Of a stretch of 38,351 nt of DNA, positions 16,810-23,478 are shown piece after piece. Origin of the DNA: a virus; IMG/VR virus record IMGVR_UViG_3300035212_000325, positions 1 through 38,351 of that record, one strand, 5' to 3'. Below the pieces are notes generated by a model. It worked only from the letters and a program-made list of their open reading frames with translations. It ran no database searches and was not told where the DNA came from. How positions within the stretch are numbered: position 1 is the stretch's first letter; each line of letters begins with the position of its first letter. Made by a program: the position numbers and the translations under genes.

Positions 16810-16830
16810 ACGCCCGCGCAAGGCGGGCGT
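16810..16830. terminator. Convergent terminator-like hairpin
   Basis: ACGCCCGC (16810-16817) pairs with GCGGGCGT (16823-16830) around a five-base loop, giving an eight-pair G+C-rich stem. CTTATT follows on the plus strand and GTTTACC on the minus strand, so the T-tracts are weak. It lies exactly between the o-spanin stop and the end of the leftward genes, the expected place for a bidirectional terminator. Confidence 0.7.
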
Positions 16831-16834
16831 CTTA

Positions 16835-17020
16835 TTAGTCGCGATCCCAAGGCGCGCGCGGCACTGTGACGACCGCGACGCGCCGCTCCATTGTATGCGT
16901 GGACATCACCAGAAATTCGATTTTCTTGCGCGGCGCGGTGATCGCATCCCGAACGGCATACATGCTGGGCCTGTCACTGTCGGATCCGCCCGGGGGCATC
17001 TTTTGTTTACTTACTCTCAT
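16835..17020 (-). CDS. Small gene, function unknown
   Basis: This gene encodes 61 residues, basic, with two prolines after KQKM and a beta-like C-terminal part (MERRVAVVTVPRAPWDRD). It overlaps the upstream gene by four bases (ATGA), so it is read as the last member of the leftward operon. It ends just before the convergent terminator. No family recognised. Confidence 0.5.
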   Translation of the reverse strand: MRVSKQKMPPGGSDSDRPSMYAVRDAITAPRKKIEFLVMSTHTMERRVAVVTVPRAPWDRD

Positions 17021-17241
17021 GTCGGCCTCTTCTTTGGGAATGGCGACACACTGGGCGCGATCGTGCCCTTGCAGTGGACGCCGATTACGTCCAGACCCCG
17101 CGCCTCGAACACCTCACGCAGCGTGTTGATGCTGGCGCTGCACGCCGCATAGGACGGGAAAACCAGCGCGGTGGTTGGCCCCTGCCCCTCAAACGGGCCG
17201 CCCAGCGACAGGGCCATAATTGTCCATGTTGGTATGCTCAT
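17017..17241 (-). CDS. Small gene, possibly exported, function unknown
   Basis: This gene encodes 74 residues and begins inside the previous stop (ATGA). The N-terminus is mildly hydrophobic (MSIPTWTIMALSLGG) but lacks a clear basic start or cleavage site. A middle segment (PSYAACSASINTLREVFEARG) followed by VHCKG resembles small phage proteins with a conserved 'Y..C..A' pattern and a late cysteine. Two cysteines could pair if the protein is periplasmic. Confidence 0.5.
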   Translation of the reverse strand: MSIPTWTIMALSLGGPFEGQGPTTALVFPSYAACSASINTLREVFEARGLDVIGVHCKGTIAPSVSPFPKKRPT

Positions 17242-17540
17242 TTTGTTTCTCCGATTAGGGATAAGATAAGTTCTTGCGGCAAGGCATTTCCATCATCAAA
17301 CCACCACTTATATACAACCTCGTAAGCCTCACGCAGCGCAGCCTCACGAATTGCATCTTCCCGCGCTTCGTGCCGCACCTGCGTTTCCGCCTCTCGCTCT
17401 AAGACCATTTTTAATTGCGCGCCGATTTCCTCAATGTGGTCGGCGGCTTCGTCCATCAAGTCTGGGCTTTTTACCTCACCTCTGTCCTTACAAAACTGCG
17501 AACGTCCCCGCAGCCGTGCGAGCAGTTCTGCGTCAGTCAT
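17238..17540 (-). CDS. Small protein of the M(T/S)DEELI paralogous set, copy 3
   Basis: This gene encodes 100 residues. The ribosome site AAGGAGACGACC-ATG is a variant of the module used by other leftward genes. It starts MTDAELLARLRG, followed by LMDEAADHIEEIGAQL and a charged helix. The start and the 'AAD.IE' helix are shared with the next two genes upstream. Phages of alphaproteobacteria often carry such MTDEELI proteins; their role is unknown to me. It overlaps its upstream neighbour by eight bases. Confidence 0.6.
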   Translation of the reverse strand: MTDAELLARLRGRSQFCKDRGEVKSPDLMDEAADHIEEIGAQLKMVLEREAETQVRHEAREDAIREAALREAYEVVYKWWFDDGNALPQELILSLIGETK

Positions 17541-17862
17541 GGTCGTCTCCTTTCATCGCGGCGGCGAGGCGCGTCAGAACATCGCGCACCCAATCGCTGT
17601 TGGCTGCGTCGAGGAAGTCGTCATCTGGGTCGATCTCGTAATCGGGGGCGTCGATAGCCATGCCGTCCAAGATGTAGTCAATCGCCGCCTCCAGCCGCTC
17701 GGCGCGGGCTTCGGCTTTCCGTAGGGCTTCCGTGGCGATCCGTTCCATCCCCGCATAGGCGTTTTTGTATTTCACCAGCACCTCAATGCGGTCGGCGGCA
17801 GTTTTGTTGAAGTAAGCGTTTGTAGATGTTCGCAAAAATTTGATCAGTTCTTCGTCACTCAT
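17533..17862 (-). CDS. Small protein of the M(T/S)DEELI paralogous set, copy 2
   Basis: This gene encodes 109 residues from ATG 17862, chosen because AAAGGAGAG lies just upstream. Longer in-frame starts lie inside the neighbouring gene. It begins MSDEELIKFLRT, then a helix with KTAADRIEVL, a long charged helix and an acidic tail (DYEIDPDDDFLDAANSDW). Soluble and probably helical. Overlaps both neighbours by eight bases. Confidence 0.6.
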   Translation of the reverse strand: MSDEELIKFLRTSTNAYFNKTAADRIEVLVKYKNAYAGMERIATEALRKAEARAERLEAAIDYILDGMAIDAPDYEIDPDDDFLDAANSDWVRDVLTRLAAAMKGDDHD

Positions 17863-18133
17863 GGCTCTCTCCTTTAATCTCTCCAATGGTAGCTCGGGCA
17901 ATGTCGATGCGGCTCGTTGCGATCTTACGCCAGCCCTCATACATCTTCTTGAAGTTGATCCCGTTCTTCCACGTGTAAACGGGCACAGAGGCCTCGGCTG
18001 CAATAGCCTTCAACGCCCTCTCCAACTCATCTATTCGCGCATTAAGCTCCTTGATGCGCACGGCGGCGGCTGCCACTGTTGAAAGCGTAACCTCGCCACT
18101 CCACAGTGTGCTGATCAGTTCTTCGTCGGTCAT
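17855..18133 (-). CDS. Small protein of the M(T/S)DEELI paralogous set, copy 1
   Basis: This gene encodes 92 residues from ATG 18133, where AGGGGG precedes the start. The opening MTDEELISTLWSG and the helix VRIKELNARIDELERAL match the other two copies in plan. The C-terminal half (VYTWKNGINFKKMYEGWRKI) is unique to this one. The ATG overlaps the upstream stop by four bases. Confidence 0.6.
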   Translation of the reverse strand: MTDEELISTLWSGEVTLSTVAAAAVRIKELNARIDELERALKAIAAEASVPVYTWKNGINFKKMYEGWRKIATSRIDIARATIGEIKGESHE

Positions 18134-18498
18134 CCCGTGCCCCCTATTGCCATCGGAATATCGCGCCCGCAGTCTGGGCATACCCATTTCGGGGGCCCTA
18201 GCTGGGGGTGATCTGTCAAAACCATATAGACGTCGCAGAAAAGGCAGATCTTCGGGCTATCGTCCATCACCGCCATGTGCTTGCGCCGCTTTTCCTCGTG
18301 GCTGTCTTGCCGCGCCTCGCTATCGACGCCAATGCAGCGCAGGGCGATGCCCGCGAGCAGCTGAAATTCGACAGCGTTCTGTGCGGCAAGCGTGCCGCGC
18401 GGCGCGTCCAGCGCCATGATGTCGGCCTTGCGCTTGATGCGAAGCAGCGTCGCGCGCAAGGTGATGTCTTCGGCGGCCTGTTGTATTTCCTTGGTCAT
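18130..18498 (-). CDS. Small zinc-ribbon protein, function unknown
   Basis: This gene encodes 122 residues. The N-terminal two thirds are helical and charged. The C-terminus holds two CxxC pairs, CLFC and CPDC, separated by 20 residues, the layout of a zinc ribbon that could bind nucleic acid. It overlaps the downstream gene by four bases and the upstream membrane-protein gene by four (ATGA), so it is tightly coupled in the leftward operon. Confidence 0.6.
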   Translation of the reverse strand: MTKEIQQAAEDITLRATLLRIKRKADIMALDAPRGTLAAQNAVEFQLLAGIALRCIGVDSEARQDSHEEKRRKHMAVMDDSPKICLFCDVYMVLTDHPQLGPPKWVCPDCGRDIPMAIGGTG

Positions 18499-18659
18499 GC
18501 CGCCACCTTGTCAGCTATGGCCGCAACGGCGACCAATACGGCCCACAGCAGCCAGATGATCGCGCGCAGATCATCTTTTGCGCGGGCAGCTAGAAAAACA
18601 AAAACCAATAGTAAAAGAAACGGAAAAACGCGAAACGCGATTTCGATGTATTCAATCAT
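18495..18659 (-). CDS. Small two-helix membrane protein
   Basis: This gene encodes 54 residues. Two membrane helices are clear: about 8-25 (AFRVFPFLLLLVFVFLAA) and about 32-48 (RAIIWLLWAVLVAVAAIA), joined by a short charged loop (RAKDD). It fits the operon exactly: eight-base overlap with the gene upstream and ATGA overlap with the zinc-ribbon gene downstream. Possible roles include superinfection exclusion or a lysis accessory; nothing in the sequence decides. Confidence 0.6.
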   Translation of the reverse strand: MIEYIEIAFRVFPFLLLLVFVFLAARAKDDLRAIIWLLWAVLVAVAAIADKVAA

Positions 18660-18837
18660 TTAATGCTCCATTGGGTTTTGGTTCGTTCAGCATTTCCGCC
18701 AGCGCGCGGATCTGGTCGGATTTGGTCGCCGGAACGACGACCTCCACCCGCGCCAGCCCGCGATCCGCGAACTGGGCGCGCTCGGCGCGCTTGCGCTCCC
18801 GGGCTTTGCGGCGGCGCTCATTGGCTGCGTCTTCCAT
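18652..18837 (-). CDS. Small DNA-binding candidate (ribbon-helix-helix-like)
   Basis: This gene encodes 61 residues. A very basic N-terminus (NERRRKARERKRAERAQF) is followed by RVEVVVPATKSDQIRALAEML, a strand then helix as in ribbon-helix-helix regulators. Too short to be certain. The start codon overlaps the upstream stop by one base (TGATG). If it is a repressor, the GACCGGTC sites near 20844 and 25937 would be natural targets; that link is speculation. Confidence 0.5.
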   Translation of the reverse strand: MEDAANERRRKARERKRAERAQFADRGLARVEVVVPATKSDQIRALAEMLNEPKPNGALND

Positions 18838-19175
18838 CAGCGCACCTCCAAGATCAGCAGCAGGCAGGTGTCGCGCAACTCATCCGACAGTTTCGGATGC
18901 CGGCAGATCAGTTCGTCGAACGCGGCCGTGATCTTCATCTCAACGGCGGCGAGTTCTGCGGCGGACATCGACGACCTGAAGCCGTGCCGCGCTTCCGCGC
19001 GCGCAGCTTCGGCGCGCGTTTCAGCGTCTTTGATCGCGAGCGCGGTCATGGACACAAAGTCTGTCAGGTCGGAAGTTTCGAGGATCCCGCGCGCGCTGAT
19101 GTCGTCGAATAGCGCGGCGCGCTCTGCGGCGGATCCGAACATGGCGGGCAGATAGTAGGAAAGAGGGACTTGCAT
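18837..19175 (-). CDS. Small helical protein, function unknown
   Basis: This gene encodes 112 residues from ATG 19175, with AAGGAGACCCAAG directly upstream, a relative of the repeated start-site module. An upstream in-frame ATG at 19232 lies inside the next gene and lacks a site. The body is Ala/Glu-rich helix (KDAETRAEAARAEARHG). The C-terminal part (FDELICRHPKLSDELRDTC) has two cysteines. No family recognised. Confidence 0.55.
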   Translation of the reverse strand: MQVPLSYYLPAMFGSAAERAALFDDISARGILETSDLTDFVSMTALAIKDAETRAEAARAEARHGFRSSMSAAELAAVEMKITAAFDELICRHPKLSDELRDTCLLLILEVR

Positions 19176-19186
19176 CTTGGGTCTCC

Positions 19187-19306
19187 TTATGGCGTGACGA
19201 TTAAAAACAAGACGAGCAGCGCGCAGAGGCACGCCGCGCCAAGGATCGCCTCAGCGATCTCGGCGGGGGTCGATCTGGAAAAAATGCGGCGGATTTCGTT
19301 TAGCAT
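19187..19306 (-). CDS. Very small membrane protein
   Basis: This gene encodes 39 residues with a perfect copy of the AAGGAGACCTGCC-ATG start module, which is the main reason to call it. It has a basic amphipathic start (LNEIRRIFSRS), then one membrane helix at about 19-37 (EAILGAACLCALLVLFLIV). Gene spacing of 11 bases on both sides matches its neighbours. Function unknown. Confidence 0.6.
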   Translation of the reverse strand: MLNEIRRIFSRSTPAEIAEAILGAACLCALLVLFLIVTP

Positions 19307-19317
19307 GGCAGGTCTCC

Positions 19318-19932
19318 TTATGCGGTGGTGGGGATGGTGATCAGGGAATGGACGAGCGAGCGCCGCGCTTGCGGCCCTAGCAGATTGAACGCGCTGTTGC
19401 GCATTGGCATGACCACCGCGCAGCAGTCTTCGCGCGCGCCAAAGGTCACCAGCGCGGGGTTTTCGCCGTCAGCATAAACGGATGCAACCGAACCTTTTCC
19501 GTCCAATGCTTCCGCTACCTTTTTCATATCGACCAGATTGGCGGGGTTAAACTGCGCGGCAGTCAGCGTCGCCGGCGGATCCTGCGGGATAATGCGCGGC
19601 CAGCTGTCAGGTAAAACTCCGTCAATGGGCGTGAAAACAACGTCACCAGCGCGCCACAGATTGCCTTCGCGGGATATGTAAAGGACGCTGTGCTTATACC
19701 CCTTCAGCGCCCGCGCCAGCGCGTCTTTGGGGATCAGGAACTTATCGACATCAACCACGACACCGACGCGCGCGCAGAACAGCCTGTGGCCATCGGTGCT
19801 GACGACGCGCAAGTCGCGCGGATTCGGTTCAATGCTGACGCCTTGCAAATAATAGCGCGTCTCCTCGTCGCTTGTGCAGATCAGCGCAGCGCGCATGATG
19901 CCAGCGTTTAGTGCGATAGAAAAGTCAGTCAT
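19318..19932 (-). CDS. Shortened beta-sliding-clamp (DnaN) homologue
   Basis: This gene encodes 204 residues from ATG 19932, with the AAGGAGACCTGCC module. Residues 25-51 (TRYYLQGV, then VVSTDGHRL) match the start of DnaN domain 2. About 98-115 match its end (DVVFTPIDGVLPDSWPRIIP). Residues 173-178 (VVMPMR) match the extreme C-terminus of DnaN. These two motifs form the client-peptide pocket of the E. coli clamp. Domain 1 is absent. Only about 56 residues separate the PRIIP and VVMPMR blocks, against roughly 110 in E. coli as I remember it. It could tether the phage polymerase, pair with the host clamp, or compete with it. Confidence 0.75.
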   Translation of the reverse strand: MTDFSIALNAGIMRAALICTSDEETRYYLQGVSIEPNPRDLRVVSTDGHRLFCARVGVVVDVDKFLIPKDALARALKGYKHSVLYISREGNLWRAGDVVFTPIDGVLPDSWPRIIPQDPPATLTAAQFNPANLVDMKKVAEALDGKGSVASVYADGENPALVTFGAREDCCAVVMPMRNSAFNLLGPQARRSLVHSLITIPTTA

Positions 19933-19943
19933 GGCAGGTCTCC

Positions 19944-20399
19944 TTATGCTTTTTTCGCGCACTCTGGCCCAATGCCAGAGATCACGCTTTCGGGTGTCGT
20001 CAGTTTGCGGCCGCAGGCGCAGCAGCGGCCATCGTGAAATATCGACAGCTTATCCGGGATCCGCGCGTGCGCGGCCAGCTGCGCCAGCGTCCAAGACAGC
20101 GCTTTGAAGCTGGGCGCGCCGATCATACCTTTGGCCCCGGCTTTGAGCGTGCCGCGATCCTCGCCAAAAATGCAGCCGATATATTGATAGTCGCGATCAT
20201 TATTGGATCCGCGCAGCACCGAAACGAAGAACGGCGCGCCTTCGTTTTGCTGGCGGATCTTGTAGGTGTATCGCGTGCTGGTCTTTTCGCTGCGGATCGT
20301 GAAGGTGGCGTTTCCGCCAAACATGAAACGCAGCGCGTCGTTCGCCGAAGCGAGCGCGCCCGGCACTGGTTCTGGGATGTAGTCTGGTTCGAAGTGCAT
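19944..20399 (-). CDS. DUF6011-like protein with C-terminal zinc motif
   Basis: This gene encodes 151 residues with the AGGTCTCC/GGAGACCTGCC start module. The N-terminal part is beta-type (ATFTIRSEKTSTRYTYKIRQ) with FFVSVLRGSNN. The C-terminus has CCACGRKLTTPESVISGIGPECAKK, a Cys-rich zinc-binding motif (here positions about 128-150) typical of the DUF6011 domain. That domain occurs in many phage and plasmid proteins of unknown function near replication genes. Confidence 0.65.
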   Translation of the reverse strand: MHFEPDYIPEPVPGALASANDALRFMFGGNATFTIRSEKTSTRYTYKIRQQNEGAPFFVSVLRGSNNDRDYQYIGCIFGEDRGTLKAGAKGMIGAPSFKALSWTLAQLAAHARIPDKLSIFHDGRCCACGRKLTTPESVISGIGPECAKKA

Positions 20400-20426
20400 G
20401 GCAGGTCTCCGTGGTTAAATCGAATT

Positions 20427-20642
20427 CTATCGAAAGTGGTCTAGGCGAACGACTTCTTTCTCCAGCGCGTCCATCACATCCGCAACAGTATCGCCGGAGA
20501 TAGTCTGCTTGAACCCGCCATAATGGATCGTGCCCTTCGGCCCCTCTTTAGCGAGAGATGAAACGGAACCAATGAAACGGTTGTCGCAATAAACTGTGTA
20601 AAGTGAGATGGACGCGTCGATCTCTTGAAATGTCAATCGCAT
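20427..20642 (-). CDS. Small gene, function unknown
   Basis: This gene encodes 71 residues from ATG 20642, preceded by TGAGACCTGCC, a variant of the module with a weaker Shine-Dalgarno core. The N-terminal part is beta-type (MRLTFQEIDASISLYTVYCD), then FIGSVSSLAKEG and a C-terminal helix (ADVMDALEKEVVRLDHF). No family recognised. Confidence 0.5.
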   Translation of the reverse strand: MRLTFQEIDASISLYTVYCDNRFIGSVSSLAKEGPKGTIHYGGFKQTISGDTVADVMDALEKEVVRLDHFR

Positions 20643-20654
20643 GGCAGGTCTCAT

Positions 20655-20804
20655 TTAAATATGGTCATGATAGGTCGAAATGGTGACCGCATCTTTAGCG
20701 TCCCGCAGGGTGCGATGGGCGCTGTGCGATCCGTCCGCATACGTCACGATCCAGCGGCTATTTAGTCCGCGTTGAATGGTCAGGCCTTTGTAAATCCGTG
20801 TCAT
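20655..20804 (-). CDS. Small gene, first of the leftward small-gene operon
   Basis: This gene encodes 49 residues. ATG 20804 has the full AAGGAGACCTGCC module. The sequence MTRIYKGLTIQRGLNSRWIV then ADGSHSAHRTLRDAKDAV suggests a small beta-beta-alpha fold. It directly follows the operator-bearing promoter at 20837-20865, so it is the first gene read from it. No family recognised. Confidence 0.5.
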   Translation of the reverse strand: MTRIYKGLTIQRGLNSRWIVTYADGSHSAHRTLRDAKDAVTISTYHDHI

Positions 20805-20836
20805 GGCAGGTCTCCTTGTTTGTGTTTCGTGTTTCC

Positions 20837-20865
20837 TATATAAGACCGGTCGCAATGAATGTAAA
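20837..20865 (-). promoter_or_regulatory. Early promoter, sigma70 type
   Basis: On the minus strand TTTACA (20865-20860) and TATATA (20842-20837) are separated by exactly 17 bases. This is a close match to the -35/-10 consensus. The predicted start would be near 20830, giving a leader of about 25 bases that contains the AAGGAGACCTGCC ribosome site of the first small gene. Confidence 0.7.
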
Positions 20866-20873
20866 GACCGGTC
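20844..20873. promoter_or_regulatory. Tandem operator: two GACCGGTC palindromes
   Basis: AAGACCGGTCG occurs twice; the palindromic cores GACCGGTC are at 20844-20851 and 20866-20873. The cores are 22 bases apart, about two helical turns. One lies in the promoter spacer next to the -10 box; the other lies just upstream of the -35 box. This geometry suits a dimeric repressor. A third copy is at 25937-25944. Confidence 0.65.
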
Positions 20874-20883
20874 GTAAAAATAG

Positions 20884-22686
20884 TTAGTCCAGATCCGCCC
20901 AGTTCGGGCCGACGCCCCCTTCGATCAGATTGTCCGTCGGTGCGCCGGGGAAAAAATCGAGGTAACCGGCGGTCATGTCTGCGGCCATCGCCTGCTTGAC
21001 GATCTCCGCCTGCGTCTCCAGCGCCTCATCGATCAGCGCGTCGTGGATCGTGGCGAGCAACAGCGTGCGCTGCGGGTCGAGCACGCCGGATCCGCGCAGG
21101 CGATCGAGCGTCGCCTTGTGCCGCGTGATCGCCCGCGCCATCACTGACAGCGCGGCGCGCTGGACGGGATAGTTTGCACATTTGGGCAGATCCGCGTTGC
21201 GCTTGCCCAGATAGATCGTGCCGCCGTCGTTCATGGTCAAATAACCCGTCGCCTGCGCTTCCTCTTGCATCTGAAAACGATAGGCAAATGCGCGGGGATA
21301 ACGGGCTGCCCAAGACGCGATGTGGGTCTGCGCGTTTTCGACAGACGTGCGCATGGTGATCGACAGCCCACCAGCAGCGGCCCCGTAAATAATACCAAAC
21401 GAAACGCCCTTGGCTGCGCTGCGCGCCGCCTTGCCCTCCGGTGTTTTCTTGTCGATCTTGTGCCCGGCGATCACCGCCGCGACTTCGGAGTGCACATCGC
21501 CGAACACCACATCTTCGAGCAACTGGTCATCACCAGACAGCAGCGCGAGCACGCGCATCTCGATCGCCGAATAGTCGTAGGACACCAGCAACGACCCTGG
21601 CGGCGCGATGAATGATTTGCGCACGCGGGTCTGATCGTCATCAGACGCGAACAATTTCTTGTCGCGCGGTACTTGCTGGAGGTTCGGGCCGGAACTGGAG
21701 AACCGGCAGGTGCGCGCCGCTCCGACGTTGAACCGCGCGCGCACGCGCCCGTCTGGCGATCTGGTCGCGGTGTCGATCACAGTCTGCCCAAAACTGGAGA
21801 TATATTTTTGGATCTTGCGGTATCGCGACAGGGCGTCGAGCGCAGCCTCAATCGGTGTTCCGGGGAACAGCCCCGCCATCTTTGAGAGCGCATCGCCGGA
21901 GATCTCCAACTGGTTCGTTTTTTCGGTTTTCGGCCAGACTGCCAGCACGCGATCGGGGAAGATCCGCGCAAAATAGTCGGAGAACTGCGGGTTCGAATTG
22001 AGGTTCACGACATCCGTTTCGGGGATCAGCGCACGCACTTGCGCCGCGAGCTCGTCGCGGATCTGCTCCCAGCGCGCCACCAGATCGCGGTGCGCGCGCC
22101 GGTCAAGCAGCATCCCAGCCTCTTCCATCTCAATGACACCTAGGGTCATGTCGTCGAGGATCTGCGCCGCGCGATCGTGCGCTGCGGTGGTTTTGGCCTT
22201 CCAATGCTCCCAGAGCTCAAAGGTGACATCAGCGTCGCGGATGGCATATTCAAGCTGCTGCTGCGAGAGTTCGGGCGCGGCCCAGTTCGAAACCTGTTCG
22301 TCTTTGGCGAGTTTCTGCTCCAGATCCCAGAGCACCATATCAGCGAGCGAGAACCGGCCCCCGCCCATGCGCGCCCGGCGCAGATGCCCGACGTCGACAA
22401 TATCGGGGCGGGCATCGGCGGCCACGAACCAGCGCATCTCAAAGCCCGAATTGAACACGACCCAAGGGCCACGCTGTTCGAACAGTTTCGCGCAGCCTGC
22501 GAAGCCGCCGGGGATCTGGTCAAAGTCGATAATGCAGCGCAGCTTTTCGTTCCGCAGCTGGGCGAGCCGAACGCGGCCATCTATCGGGCGCAGCGATGTC
22601 GTTTCGAAGTCGAGCGCGGTCGCGGTATGGCACAGCGTCAGAGCGCGCCACAGAGCGGCTTTGTCGGTGATCAGGTCATATGTCAT
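20884..22686 (-). CDS. DNA polymerase, family A (PolA-type, no 5'-3' exonuclease)
   Basis: This gene encodes 600 residues from ATG 22686. Proofreading domain: exo I LDFETT (Asp26, Glu28), exo II FNSGFE with Glu83 where PolI has Asp, exo III YAIRD (Tyr147, Asp151). Polymerase domain: motif A SYDYSAIEMR (Asp371), motif B RSAAKGVSFGIIYG (Lys426, Phe430, Tyr434), motif C ATIHDA (His548, Asp549) where most PolI enzymes have HDE. Phe430 matches E. coli residue 762, so this is the Phe762 type. The 5'-3' exonuclease domain is absent, as in most phage PolA enzymes. It synthesises phage DNA in the cytoplasm with the primase-helicase. Confidence 0.93.
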   Translation of the reverse strand: MTYDLITDKAALWRALTLCHTATALDFETTSLRPIDGRVRLAQLRNEKLRCIIDFDQIPGGFAGCAKLFEQRGPWVVFNSGFEMRWFVAADARPDIVDVGHLRRARMGGGRFSLADMVLWDLEQKLAKDEQVSNWAAPELSQQQLEYAIRDADVTFELWEHWKAKTTAAHDRAAQILDDMTLGVIEMEEAGMLLDRRAHRDLVARWEQIRDELAAQVRALIPETDVVNLNSNPQFSDYFARIFPDRVLAVWPKTEKTNQLEISGDALSKMAGLFPGTPIEAALDALSRYRKIQKYISSFGQTVIDTATRSPDGRVRARFNVGAARTCRFSSSGPNLQQVPRDKKLFASDDDQTRVRKSFIAPPGSLLVSYDYSAIEMRVLALLSGDDQLLEDVVFGDVHSEVAAVIAGHKIDKKTPEGKAARSAAKGVSFGIIYGAAAGGLSITMRTSVENAQTHIASWAARYPRAFAYRFQMQEEAQATGYLTMNDGGTIYLGKRNADLPKCANYPVQRAALSVMARAITRHKATLDRLRGSGVLDPQRTLLLATIHDALIDEALETQAEIVKQAMAADMTAGYLDFFPGAPTDNLIEGGVGPNWADLD

Positions 22687-22709
22687 GAGGCATGCCTTAA
22701 ATGATGGCA

Positions 22710-22732
22710 GAGGGCGCGCCAGACGCGCCCTC
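22710..22732. terminator. Hairpin between two leftward replication genes
   Basis: GAGGGCGCG (22710-22718) pairs perfectly with CGCGCCCTC (22724-22732) around a five-base loop. It follows the stop of the gene at 22742-23440 in the leftward direction and precedes the polymerase. No T-tract follows, so it could be a partial terminator, a pause or an mRNA-stabilising stem. Confidence 0.45.
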
Positions 22733-22741
22733 CGTGGTGTT

Positions 22742-23440
22742 TTAGCGGCGAGCGCGCGTTGCGGGCTTGGTGGTGTCGCCGGCTTCACCATACAGCAGCG
22801 CGTTGAGATCAGTCGAGCCAGCAAAGAACGCTTCGACTTCTTGGCGCGCCACCCAGCCGTGGATGGCGAACTTCGGCTTATAGTTCACTGCGCCCTGCGC
22901 CGTGAACTGCTCCGCAGCAAACTCAAACACCGGCATAGACGGCGCGCCCGACGTCATGCGCCGCACGATCTCGTTCAAAAGGTCGCTGATCGCATTGCGG
23001 CCGCTGACGGAGTTCGTCACGAACTTGACGCTGGTCTGCGCGCCGTCCATCGAGACGCAGCCGAAACCTAGCGCGCGATGCCAACCTTCCCCGGTCTTGG
23101 TGTTGTAGGGCGCATGATCGGGCAGATCCGGCTCCGCCACGGCGGCGCGCTTGTTAAATATCGACCATTCCACGCGGTCGACGGGCTTGCTCGCTTTCCA
23201 GCAGATCCAGCCTTCAACCACTGATTTAGGTTCGATGACAAACAGCTGGTCGTGAACGTCGGTGCGATCACGGCCCAGCGCGTAGGATCCGGTTTTGCCA
23301 GAGAAGGCGAGATACTGGACATTCAGCCCAGTGCCGGTGCGTTGCTCTTCGGTCGTGTCGGAGAGCGCGGCGATCATCTGGTCGTCGGAGATGTCCGGCA
23401 GATCAGCGGATGATAGATAGGCGGTCAAAGATGTGGTCAT
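22742..23440 (-). CDS. Replication accessory protein, candidate ssDNA-binding protein
   Basis: This gene encodes 232 residues with an ATAGGAG ribosome site. Soluble, mixed alpha/beta, no enzyme motif. Features include VVEGWICWKASKPVDRVEW, HRALGFGCVSMDGAQTSVKF and a C-terminal part with KPKFAIHGWVARQEVEAFF, then a disordered, basic tail (TTKPATRARR). It lies between PolA and the Cas4-like nuclease. In many phages with PolA, a Cas4-like DUF2800 nuclease and a SNF2 helicase, this place is taken by DUF2815, an ssDNA-binding protein. The assignment here is by position only. Confidence 0.5.
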   Translation of the reverse strand: MTTSLTAYLSSADLPDISDDQMIAALSDTTEEQRTGTGLNVQYLAFSGKTGSYALGRDRTDVHDQLFVIEPKSVVEGWICWKASKPVDRVEWSIFNKRAAVAEPDLPDHAPYNTKTGEGWHRALGFGCVSMDGAQTSVKFVTNSVSGRNAISDLLNEIVRRMTSGAPSMPVFEFAAEQFTAQGAVNYKPKFAIHGWVARQEVEAFFAGSTDLNALLYGEAGDTTKPATRARR

Positions 23441-23478
23441 GGTGTGCTCCTATTTTGCACGTTGCTACGTTCTGGCGA

